Below, in pieces: positions 42,904 through 50,417 of a stretch of DNA of 64,000 nt. Origin of the DNA: Hyphomicrobiales bacterium (GTDB lineage Bacteria > Pseudomonadota > Alphaproteobacteria > Rhizobiales > Rhizobiaceae); assembly GCA_900471925.1 (NCBI GenBank), contig UCGV01000025.1, positions 1 to 64,000 of the forward strand, written 5' to 3'. The notes beneath the pieces are model-generated. The model saw only the letters and a program-made list of their open reading frames with translations. It had not been told where the DNA came from and searched no databases. Both the position numbers and the translations under genes were made by a program. The first letter of the stretch is position 1. The number at the start of each line of letters is the position of its first letter.

Positions 42904-44475
42904 TCAGCCGCCGCCGCCCATCGAGTTCAGCGAGTTCTGCAGCTGCTCCTGGATCTGGTCGATCGAGAAGCTGGCCGGGCGCTGGGCCGGCGGATAGTCC
43001 TTGAAAGTCGCGAAGAATTTCGCCACTTCCGCCTGCGCCGGCACCACAAGATAGGCGTGGGTGAAGACCCAGTCCCAATAGGTGTTCGAGGTGATATCGG
43101 CTTTCTCGTAGGGGTCTGCCTTCAGGTCGAACATCTTCGGCACGCGCAGCTTGGTGAAGGGTTCGGCCCAGACCGCCAGGGTGCCGGTTGCGCGCTGTTC
43201 CTCGAAGACGAGCTTCCAGTTCTCGTAGCGCATGGCCACGAGATCGCCGTCATCGTTGAAGTAGAAGAATTCGTTGCGCGCGCTATCAGGCGATTTGCCG
43301 GTCAGGTAGTCGAGCTGGTTATAGCCGTCGAGATGGTTCTTGTATTGCTTGCCGGCAATCGTCGTGCCCGCCAGCAGGCGATCCTTGATGTCGGTATCGC
43401 CGGTGGCGGCCAGCAGCGTCGGGAACCAGTCGAGACCGGAGACGATGCCGTTCAGTTGCGTTGCAGGCTTGATATGGCCCGGCCAGCGGATCATGGCCGG
43501 CACACGGAACGCGCCTTCCCAGTTCGAGGTCTTCTCGTTGCGGAAGGGGGAGTTGGCCGCATCCGGCCAGGTATTTTCATGCGGCCCGTTATCGGTCGTG
43601 TAGATGACGATCGTATTGTCGGCGATGCCCATTTCGTCGAGCGACTTCAGCACTTCGCCCACCACGGCATCATGCTCGATCATGCCATCGGCATATTCGG
43701 TGCGCGCCGTCAGGCCGGGTTTGTCGCGGTGTTCATCGCGGACATGCGTGCGGGCGTGCATGCGGGTGGTGTTGAACCAGGTGAAGAAGGGTTTGCCCTG
43801 GTCGTGCTGGCGCTTCATGAAGTCGATTGCGGCGGCCGATGTCTCGTCGTCGATCGTCTCCATGCGCTTGCGATTGAGTGCGCCGGTGTCCTCGATCTTG
43901 CCATCGGCCGAAGACTTGATGACGCCGCGCGGGCCGTATTGCCGGAGGAAACCTGGATCCTGCGGATAGTTACGGTCTTCCGGTTCCTCCTCGGCGTTGA
44001 GGTGGTAGAGGTTGCCAAAGAACTGGTCGAAGCCATGGGCGGTCGGCAGGAATTCGTCACGGTCGCCCAGATGGTTCTTGCCGAACTGGCCGGTGGCGTA
44101 GCCCTTGTCCTTCAGCGCCGAGGCGATGGTCACATCGCTCGCCTGCAACCCGATCGGCGCGCCGGGAAGACCGACCTTGGAAAGGCCGGTTCTGAGCGTG
44201 CATTGCCCGGTGATGAAGGTCGAGCGGCCGGCCGTGCAGCTCTGCTCGGCATAGTAGTCGGTAAAGATCGCACCTTCCTGCGCGATGCGGTCGATATTCG
44301 GCGTGCGATAGCCGACGACGCCCATCGTATAGGCGGAAATATTGGTCTGTCCGATATCGTCGCCGAAGATGACGAGGATATTGGGCCTGTCGGCTGCGGG
44401 TGCCGCCTGTTGTGCATAGGCCGAGCCGCTTAAAAGCAGCAGGCCGAGCGCCGCTATTCTGCCAGGTAATTTCAT
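42904..44475 (-). CDS. Periplasmic arylsulfatase
   Basis: The ATG at 44475 (MKLPGRIAALGLLLLSGSAYA) begins a signal peptide; the full protein is 523 residues. Calcium and substrate ligands are visible in ILVIFGDDIGQTN (D39, D40) and TTDNGPHENTWPD. The formylglycine site is C80-T-A-G-R84 in AEQSCTAGRSTFITG, the C-x-A-x-R variant of C-x-P-x-R. Lysine and histidine helpers are present (GKNHLGD, TRMHARTH). It should release sulfate from aryl or alkyl sulfates for sulfur supply. It is divergent from a large regulator. No formylglycine-generating enzyme is in the window. Confidence 0.88.
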   Translation of the reverse strand: MKLPGRIAALGLLLLSGSAYAQQAAPAADRPNILVIFGDDIGQTNISAYTMGVVGYRTPNIDRIAQEGAIFTDYYAEQSCTAGRSTFITGQCTLRTGLSKVGLPGAPIGLQASDVTIASALKDKGYATGQFGKNHLGDRDEFLPTAHGFDQFFGNLYHLNAEEEPEDRNYPQDPGFLRQYGPRGVIKSSADGKIEDTGALNRKRMETIDDETSAAAIDFMKRQHDQGKPFFTWFNTTRMHARTHVRDEHRDKPGLTARTEYADGMIEHDAVVGEVLKSLDEMGIADNTIVIYTTDNGPHENTWPDAANSPFRNEKTSNWEGAFRVPAMIRWPGHIKPATQLNGIVSGLDWFPTLLAATGDTDIKDRLLAGTTIAGKQYKNHLDGYNQLDYLTGKSPDSARNEFFYFNDDGDLVAMRYENWKLVFEEQRATGTLAVWAEPFTKLRVPKMFDLKADPYEKADITSNTYWDWVFTHAYLVVPAQAEVAKFFATFKDYPPAQRPASFSIDQIQEQLQNSLNSMGGGG

Positions 44476-44729
44476 CAGTCGAGCCTCCGAATTTCGCCGG
44501 TTGTGATTGGAAAATTCAACATGCACGATCAACCGCGACTGCTGAGGCGCGGTCGGTGACTGGACTTTGAAGGCGAGACGAGCAGGTACGGAAGTACGTT
44601 ACGGTAAATCGCGGCGTAAATTACTTCGGCTTTTGACAGGACCGCTGCTCCCCTTTCGCTCATGCCATTGCATCTCACAGTCGCATTTTGCTTCCGCCGG
44701 GCGCGCGCGACATGGTATTCATCCTGCCA
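44476..44729. promoter_or_regulatory. Divergent promoter region of arylsulfatase and STAND regulator
   Basis: The region contains GTACGGAAGTAC at about 44586-44597 (GTAC-N4-GTAC) followed by a GTTACGGTAAATC-like stretch. These short symmetric sequences could be regulator sites, but the evidence is weak. Promoter boxes are not clear. Confidence 0.3.
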
Positions 44730-44822
44730 GGAGCGCCGTGCCCGCATGGGGATGCGCAAAGCGCGCTCCAGCTTTTTGAAACACGGGCCGGGTCTGGCGA
44801 CGATCGATTGCGATTTTCGCGC
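44730..44822. repeat. 93-bp two-hairpin intergenic repeat, copy 2
   Basis: This aligns by eye along its length with 28829-28921: GGAGCGC/GCGCTCC arms (44730-44736 and 44763-44769), a shared ATGCGCAAA-type centre, a TTTTTGAA segment, and a final GATCGATTGCGATTTTCG. It lies in an open frame upstream of the regulator's real start and shows that this part is non-coding. Confidence 0.75.
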
Positions 44823-44850
44823 CGCTGCCGTGGCTGCAGGATGGGGAACT

Positions 44851-47742
44851 GTGGAAAGCAAACGCGCCGCGCGCATATCGCGCACCTTTTTCTTCGGGCC
44901 TTTCGTGCTCATGCCCGAGCGCCGGCTGCTGCTGCGCGGAGAGACCGCCCTGCGCATCGGCGGGCGCGCGCTAGATATTCTGACCGTGCTTGTCGAACAG
45001 CCGGGCGAGACCATCGGCAAGCGTGAGCTGATGGCGCGTGTGTGGCCGGGGCTCAATGTCGAGGAGGAAAATCTCAAGGTCAACGTGGCGGCGCTGCGCC
45101 GTGCGCTCGCAGATACATCCGCAAATGCCACCTATATCGTCACCGAAAGCGGGCGCGGATATCGTTTCATCGCACCCGTTCGGGCAGAGGAGATGCCGGC
45201 CTTCGGGCAAGCACAGCTGGCCGCCGCCCCCGATAGTCCCAATAGCCAGGGCCGGCGGCACAATCTGCCGATCTCCGCCAGCAGCATATTCGGCCGGGAC
45301 GAGACGATCGCCGGCATCGGCGCCGATCTTGAGCAAGGCAGGCTGATCTCCATCGTCGGCGCCGGCGGCGTCGGCAAGACCACGGTGGCGCTCGCCATCG
45401 CCGAACGTCTGGTCGATCGCTTCGCCGGCGGCATCTGGCTGGTCGATCTCTCGCCGTTGAAAGACGCTGCCCTTGTGCCGAATGCGATTGCCGCCGCCAT
45501 TGGGCTGACGGCACAATCGGCAAACATGCTGGCCGCGCTCAGCGAATTCCTGCGCGAACGCGAGATGCTGCTCGTGCTCGACAATTGCGAACATCTGATC
45601 GATGCCGTCGCCTTTGCAGCCAGCCGGCTTCTGGCGGATGCGGCCAGCGTGAAGATCCTTGCTACCAGCCGCGAGGCGCTGGCCGTACGCGGCGAGCGTG
45701 TGCGCCGGCTTTCCGGTCTGCCGAGTCCGCCCGACCGCGCCTTTCTCACTGCGGCCCAAGCCCTCGCCTACCCGGCCGTGCAGCTCTTTGCCGACCGTGC
45801 CGCCGACAGCCTGGAAGGCTTCACGCTGAGCGATGCGGATGCGCCCATCGCCGCCGAAATCTGCCGCCGGCTCGATGGCCTGGCGCTGGCGATCGAGCTT
45901 GCCGCGACGCGCGTCGATGTCTTCGGCGTCGGCGGCATCTCGCGCCAGCTCGACGATCGCCTGCGCCTGCCGGCGGGCATGAGGGACGGCCCGGAGCGGC
46001 ACCGCACGCTGACGGCGACGATCGACTGGAGCTACGAACTGCTTTCCGAAAACGAGCGCGCCCTGCTGCGCCGCCTCTCGGTCTTCGCCGGCCCCTTCAG
46101 CCTGGCATCGGCCTGCGCCGTGGCCATCGACGAGGCAGGCTATGAGGCGACCAATGAAGCGGCGGGCCGCCGAAGCACGATCGATGCGTTGGCGAGCCTC
46201 GTGGCGAAATCGCTCGTCGCCGCCGAGGCAGGCGATGGCGAGATGGAATATCGCCTGCTTGCCGTCACACGCGGCCATGCGCTGGAAAAGCTCGGGCATG
46301 GCGAGGAATTCGAAAACACCCGCCGACGCCATGCCGCCCATCTGCTCGACATTGCCGAAGAAGCGAAGGAACGGGCAGCAACGCTTTCGGCGGACGCATG
46401 GCTTGCCCGCTATGCCGGCAAGATCGACGACCTCAGGGATGCTCTGCGCTGGGCTTTCGAACGCGCAGGCGACGATGCCGCGCCGGCCGTGCGGCTGACG
46501 ATTGCGGCAATCCCATTCTGGAAGGCGCTGTCCCTGGTGGAAGAATGCCGCGTCGCCACCGAACGCGCGCTGGAGGCGCGTTTCGCCACGGGCCGCGATA
46601 CCCGCCAGGAGCTGATCCTGCTTCTGGCTTTGGGCGCGACGACGCTGCATACACAGGGACCGGTGGCTCGCGTCGGCACGGCACTGGAGGCGGCACTCGC
46701 CATTGCCGGCGCACTCGACGATACCGTGCTGCGGCGCGAATGCCTGCGCGGGCTTTCGCAATATGCCATGTGGATCGGCGATTCCCGCCGCGCGCTGGCC
46801 TTTTCCGATGACATCCGGGCGCTCGCCGGAACCGCCGGCGATGCCGATGCGCAGGCCGGGCACGCGCTCTCCTGGCTTGGCGATCTCCCCGCCTCGCAGC
46901 GCCATCTCGAAAAGGGCGTCAACCGGCCGCAGCTTTTGAAACGCCGCCCTGATGCGATCAGCTTCGAATTCGACCAGCAGCTTCCGGCGCGCGGCTCGCT
47001 CGCCTCGGTGCAATGGCTGCAGGGCTTTCCCGACCGGGCGATGGAGACGGCGCGGCGCCAGCGCGAGGAGGCCGAAGCCTCCTACGATGCCGTCTCGCTC
47101 TGCTACGCACTGCTGCACGGCTCGGCCATCATCGCGCTCTATGTGCGCGATTACGATGCCGCCAAGACCTATATCGACCGCGGCGTTGACCACGCCACCC
47201 GCCACGGCCTCACCTTCTGGCGGGCGCTTTCCACCAGCGCCTATATCCGCTGGCAGCTTTATACCGGCCAACAGGTGGATGTGGCGAAATTCCGCACGGC
47301 GCTGGAAGAGGTGCGCGACGGCGGGTTCCGCATGCGCTACCCCAATTACCTGACCAATTACGGCGAGGCGCTGGCCCGTCAGGGCGATCTCGAAACCGGG
47401 CTTGCCGCCATCGACGAGGCGATCGCCCTCAGCCAGGCCTCCGGCCATGTGGTCGGTATTCCCGAAATCCTGCGTATCAAGGGCAATGTCATCCGCTTCC
47501 AGGCCCCCGCCCGCTGGCAGGAGGCGGCCGAATGTTACCGCGAGTCCATCGAGCTTGCCCGCCGCGATGGCGCGCTTTCCTGGGAACTGCGCTCCGCCGC
47601 CAGCCTCGTCACGCTCACGCGCCGGCATGGCGCAAACGCCGAGGCCGAGACGATGCTGTCTACCGCCTACGCCCGCTTCACCGAGGGCTTTTCGACCGGC
47701 GATGTCAGGCGTGCGCGGGCGCTGCTTGAAAGCCACGCCTGA
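44851..47742 (+). CDS. Large transcriptional regulator: OmpR-type winged helix, STAND ATPase, TPR-like repeats
   Basis: The GTG at 44851 follows GGGGA at 5 bases and starts at the wHTH; longer in-frame starts run through an intergenic repeat and are rejected. In 963 residues: an OmpR-like winged helix at about 12-105 (ALRIGGRALDILTVLVEQPG, ESGRGYRFIAPV), an NTPase with GAGGVGKTT (Walker A) and LLVLDNCEHLID (Walker B), a helical sensor with DWSYELLSENERALLRRLSV, and TPR-like helices from about 540. Such proteins integrate a ligand signal with ATP-driven assembly. It is divergent from the arylsulfatase and may control it. Confidence 0.85.
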   Translation: MESKRAARISRTFFFGPFVLMPERRLLLRGETALRIGGRALDILTVLVEQPGETIGKRELMARVWPGLNVEEENLKVNVAALRRALADTSANATYIVTESGRGYRFIAPVRAEEMPAFGQAQLAAAPDSPNSQGRRHNLPISASSIFGRDETIAGIGADLEQGRLISIVGAGGVGKTTVALAIAERLVDRFAGGIWLVDLSPLKDAALVPNAIAAAIGLTAQSANMLAALSEFLREREMLLVLDNCEHLIDAVAFAASRLLADAASVKILATSREALAVRGERVRRLSGLPSPPDRAFLTAAQALAYPAVQLFADRAADSLEGFTLSDADAPIAAEICRRLDGLALAIELAATRVDVFGVGGISRQLDDRLRLPAGMRDGPERHRTLTATIDWSYELLSENERALLRRLSVFAGPFSLASACAVAIDEAGYEATNEAAGRRSTIDALASLVAKSLVAAEAGDGEMEYRLLAVTRGHALEKLGHGEEFENTRRRHAAHLLDIAEEAKERAATLSADAWLARYAGKIDDLRDALRWAFERAGDDAAPAVRLTIAAIPFWKALSLVEECRVATERALEARFATGRDTRQELILLLALGATTLHTQGPVARVGTALEAALAIAGALDDTVLRRECLRGLSQYAMWIGDSRRALAFSDDIRALAGTAGDADAQAGHALSWLGDLPASQRHLEKGVNRPQLLKRRPDAISFEFDQQLPARGSLASVQWLQGFPDRAMETARRQREEAEASYDAVSLCYALLHGSAIIALYVRDYDAAKTYIDRGVDHATRHGLTFWRALSTSAYIRWQLYTGQQVDVAKFRTALEEVRDGGFRMRYPNYLTNYGEALARQGDLETGLAAIDEAIALSQASGHVVGIPEILRIKGNVIRFQAPARWQEAAECYRESIELARRDGALSWELRSAASLVTLTRRHGANAEAETMLSTAYARFTEGFSTGDVRRARALLESHA

Positions 47743-47752
47743 CAGCGCGCGA

Positions 47753-47876
47753 TTACGGCGCAGCCAGAAAGGCCGCAATCTCCTGCCGGCTGCCGAGCCA
47801 CGCCTGTAATCCAGCCGTTCGGCAAACTGCGCGCCGGCGCCCCCACTTGTTCTGGCCACGCTCGCGCAGGATCGGG
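47753..47876 (-). pseudogene. Decayed fragment of a FlaR-like P-loop kinase
   Basis: On the minus strand, ILRERGQ is followed one frame over by TSGGAGAQFAERLDYRRG, then back in the first frame by WLGSRQEIAAFLAAP and a TAA at 47753. These match, in order, LRERGQTGGGTSDQFDELLDYTRG and RSRQEMAAFLSAV of the intact gene at 40409-40894. The middle of the C-terminal part has been deleted and the frame is broken. The P-loop half is absent. Confidence 0.7.
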
Positions 47877-47894
47877 CCGAAGCCTGGGCTTTTC

Positions 47895-48161
47895 CTAAGC
47901 GAAACGGTCGGCGGCGCGTGCGCGTGCCTTGGCGGCCACTTCCTCGCGGTCGCGCGGCGGCTGAGATGTCTCCAGCGAATTCAACAATTCCTGGGCACAT
48001 CTCGCGATCGACGACACGGCATGTTCGAACGCGGCCTCGTTGCGTTTCGACGGCTTGTTGGTTCCGCTGAGCTTGCGGACGAACTGAAGCGCCGCATCAT
48101 GGATTTCCGCGTCGGTGGCCGGCGGATCGAAATTGAACAGGGGCTTTATATTGCGGCACAT
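47895..48161 (-). CDS. DUF2277 family protein
   Basis: The ATG at 48161 (MCRNIKPLFNFDPPATDAE) gives 88 residues. MCRNIKxLFNFDPPAT is the hallmark start of DUF2277, a small conserved helical family found in many bacteria. The later RCAQELLNSLETSQPPRDRE matches the family end. The conserved cysteine near the N-terminus is of unknown function. The gene is convergent with the large regulator and separated from it by the kinase fragment. Confidence 0.85.
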   Translation of the reverse strand: MCRNIKPLFNFDPPATDAEIHDAALQFVRKLSGTNKPSKRNEAAFEHAVSSIARCAQELLNSLETSQPPRDREEVAAKARARAADRFA

Positions 48162-48343
48162 CCATTGCTTCCCTTCATCGTCTTTCCGCCACCGGGAGGG
48201 GCGCAGCGTCGCATGAAAACTAGTCCCAGAAGCGCCAATTGCAACGCACGGCATGGCAGGCCTCGCCATCCCTGCGCAACCGCTGCAGAAATCAGGAAGC
48301 ACCCGCTGGTTTCGCGTATTTTCTCAAAACCGCTTTTAGGGGC

Positions 48344-48374
48344 TTGACCTAGAGCGCGCTCTAACCGGTAGCTT
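48344..48374 (+). promoter_or_regulatory. MerR-type promoter with 19-bp spacer and central dyad
   Basis: TTGACC (48344-48349) and TAGCTT (48369-48374) are separated by 19 bp, longer than the normal 17, as required for MerR activation by DNA twisting. The spacer holds the perfect palindrome TAGAGCGCGCTCTA (48350-48363). The merR-like gene begins at 48405, so this is an autoregulated promoter for the pair. Confidence 0.82.
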
Positions 48375-48404
48375 CCCCTGCGTCGTGACGAAAGAAGGGC
48401 TTTC

Positions 48405-48833
48405 ATGAAGATCGGTGAACTGGCAAGGCGTTCGGGACTGTCCACCTACACAATCCGCTACTATGAGCGGATCGGGCTGCTTCCAAATGCCGATAGGGAC
48501 CGATCGGGCCAGCGAGATTACGACGCGTCGATCCTGACCTGGATAGAATTTCTCGACCGTCTCAAGACGACGGGCATGCCTATCCGGGAAATGTTGCATT
48601 ATGCAGCCCTCAGGGAGCGCGGCGTCACCACGGAAGCGGAGCGCGGCGTGTTGCTTGAGCAGCACCGTGAGCGTGTCCGTGCCCATGTGGCCAGACTGCA
48701 AGCCTGCCTTCTCGTCCTCGACACCAAGATCGCCGGATATGCCGGCGAGGAACAGAGGATGAAGGACTATGACGCACCAAGCACCGAAATCAGGAGAAAG
48801 CCGGCTGGAACGCGGCAAGCGGGCGCTCGCTGA
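48405..48833 (+). CDS. MerR family transcriptional regulator (AdhR-like)
   Basis: This 142-residue protein begins MKIGELARRSGLSTYTIRYYERIGLL, the classic MerR DNA-binding domain, with a coiled coil at about 80-115. There is no metal-binding cysteine set: one cysteine (RLQACLLVLD) is present, as in the AdhR/NmlR subgroup that senses aldehydes and other electrophiles. The downstream carboxymuconolactone-decarboxylase-like gene overlaps its end by 65 bp, and a matching promoter precedes it. This is the same pairing seen around B. subtilis adhR. Confidence 0.85.
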   Translation: MKIGELARRSGLSTYTIRYYERIGLLPNADRDRSGQRDYDASILTWIEFLDRLKTTGMPIREMLHYAALRERGVTTEAERGVLLEQHRERVRAHVARLQACLLVLDTKIAGYAGEEQRMKDYDAPSTEIRRKPAGTRQAGAR

Positions 48834-49191
48834 AATCGACGGCCAGGCCGGCCACAATGTCATTGCCGCCTTGGCCGACATTGCCCCCGATTTCGCAAAC
48901 TACGTGTTCGAGTTCCCGTTCGGCGACATTTACTGCCGCCCCGGCCTCGATCTGCGCGCCCGCGAGATCGCCACCATCGCAGCACTGACCGCGATGGGAA
49001 CCGCAACCCCGCAACTGAAAGTCCATATCGAGGCTGGCCTGAATGTCGGGCTGAGCAGGGACGAAATCACCGAGATCATCATGCAGATGGCCGTTTATGC
49101 CGGCTTCCCCGCCGCGCTCAACGGTCTCTTTGCGGCCAAGGACGTGTTCGCTGCCCGGCCTCCCCTGGGGCAGGAGCAGATGGCAGGGTAA
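48769..49191 (+). CDS. Carboxymuconolactone decarboxylase family protein
   Basis: This 140-residue, all-helical protein has DIAPDFANYVFEFPFGDIYC, REIATIAALTAMGTATPQLKVHIEAGLNVGLSRDE-like core (residues about 65-100) and EIIMQMAVYAGFPAALNGL, the CMD signature. It lacks the C-x-x-C of the AhpD peroxidase subgroup, so a redox role is unlikely; it may be a lyase or lactone-handling enzyme. It starts inside the merR-like gene in another frame (65-bp overlap), indicating coupled expression. Confidence 0.87.
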   Translation: MTHQAPKSGESRLERGKRALAEIDGQAGHNVIAALADIAPDFANYVFEFPFGDIYCRPGLDLRAREIATIAALTAMGTATPQLKVHIEAGLNVGLSRDEITEIIMQMAVYAGFPAALNGLFAAKDVFAARPPLGQEQMAG

Positions 49192-49404
49192 CCCACCGGC
49201 CCTTTGACTGACGCCGGCGCTGTTGCTCTTCGCCGTCATGCCGGTTCCATCAAGGGCCGCATGACCTGATATGGCCGAATATGGCGACAGGCAAGAGCGC
49301 CGGCGGCGGGTATTGCGCCGATGCGTCGCGTCTCCCAATCATTGCCAGCGGCAGGCAATGACGTATCTTTCCGCACTCTGTCAGTCAGAAAGCGGTGACA
49401 TCTG
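49192..49404. other. Intergenic region, nothing recognised
   Basis: A 213-bp spacer lies between the CMD gene and the esterase. No clear promoter, repeat or open frame of coding character is seen. Confidence 0.3.
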
Positions 49405-50337
49405 ATGTTCTGCGCATTGCTCCGCCTGCCCCTCGCCGCCTTCCTTTTTCTCCTCGCCTTCACATCGGCCCGCGCCGATGAACTCCTGACTTACAAATGG
49501 CAGGGCGTGGATCGAACCGCGATCCTGCATGTTCCCAAGGGTGCGGCCGGGCATCCCGCGCCCCTCGTCATCGTCATGTACGGCTCCGACGACAAGGCCG
49601 TCAATTTCCAGAAAAACAGCGGCTTCGATGCCGTCGCCGATCGCGAGGATTTCGCCACCCTCTATCCCGAGGCGATCGACGGCGCCTGGAACCTCAAATC
49701 CAGGCGGCCCGTCATCAATGGCGAGCCGGTGGATGACATCGGCTTCTTCCGCACCATGATCGACGATCTCGTCAGCCGGAAGATTGCCGATGGCACAAGG
49801 ATCTACGCCACCGGCTTCTCCTACGGCGCGCTGATGACCTACACCCTCGCCTGCAACCTGCCTGACAGGATCGCCGCCATCGCCCCCGTCGCCAGCGCGA
49901 TCAACGAAGCGCAGATGCAGGACTGCGATCCCGCCCACCCCATGCCCGTCATGATGGTGAACGGTACCAGCGACGACGTGCAACGCTACGACGGCTATAT
50001 CCGCCCCTTCGGCCGGCTGCTTTCCGTGCCCGAGACGACCGAATATTGGCGCCGCACCGACGGCTGCACCGGCGAAACCGCCACGCCGCTACCGCATCTC
50101 AACCCGCACGACCTGACCCGATCAAGCCTCGTCCAATGGAGCGGATGCCAGGCCGGCACCGGCGTACAACTCTATCGCATCGAAAACGGCGGCCACTGCT
50201 GGCCCCGTCTTGCTCCGGCCAGTAACAATGCCGGCAACGTTGATCCGCCTGACGGGCCGCGGTTTGGCGGATGCAGCAACGATATTGAGACACCGGTGGA
50301 AGTGTGGGATTTTTTCAAGGCGTTTCATGGGGCGTGA
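49405..50337 (+). CDS. Secreted PHB-depolymerase/feruloyl-esterase-like hydrolase
   Basis: This 310-residue protein has a signal peptide ending about TSARA (residue 24). It has the alpha/beta hydrolase nucleophile GFSYGALMTY, preceded by LVIVMYGSDD in place of the usual HG oxyanion motif. A late ENGGHCWPRLAP contains the catalytic histidine, and paired cysteines (ACNLPD, DGCTGE, SGCQAG, FGGCSN) suggest disulfides. It resembles LpqC-type esterases that act on polymers or aryl esters. It is probably periplasmic or secreted. Confidence 0.8.
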   Translation: MFCALLRLPLAAFLFLLAFTSARADELLTYKWQGVDRTAILHVPKGAAGHPAPLVIVMYGSDDKAVNFQKNSGFDAVADREDFATLYPEAIDGAWNLKSRRPVINGEPVDDIGFFRTMIDDLVSRKIADGTRIYATGFSYGALMTYTLACNLPDRIAAIAPVASAINEAQMQDCDPAHPMPVMMVNGTSDDVQRYDGYIRPFGRLLSVPETTEYWRRTDGCTGETATPLPHLNPHDLTRSSLVQWSGCQAGTGVQLYRIENGGHCWPRLAPASNNAGNVDPPDGPRFGGCSNDIETPVEVWDFFKAFHGA

Positions 50338-50417
50338 TTGTGGGATTGGGGTGAAGACAGCCACACCGCGCCGAGGAAGTCTTGAAATTGGCCTTTGCAA
50401 TGTTCGGGGAGAGCGGG

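Noticed and set aside
42778-44433. A 551-codon plus-strand open frame
   Set aside because: It runs through the tandem 47-bp repeat and is antisense to the arylsulfatase, whose motifs are complete.
44662-44850. Extended N-terminus of the STAND regulator
   Set aside because: The segment contains a copy of an intergenic two-hairpin repeat, and a GTG with a ribosome binding site lies just at the winged-helix start.
44971-48000. A 1009-codon minus-strand open frame
   Set aside because: It is antisense to the wHTH-STAND-TPR regulator and also crosses the kinase pseudogene; composition is that of a shadow frame.
48350-48363. The GAGCGCGCTC palindrome as a further copy of the two-hairpin repeat
   Set aside because: Its arms resemble the repeat ends, but the spacing between -35 and -10 and the position before merR fit a MerR operator, and the rest of the repeat is absent.
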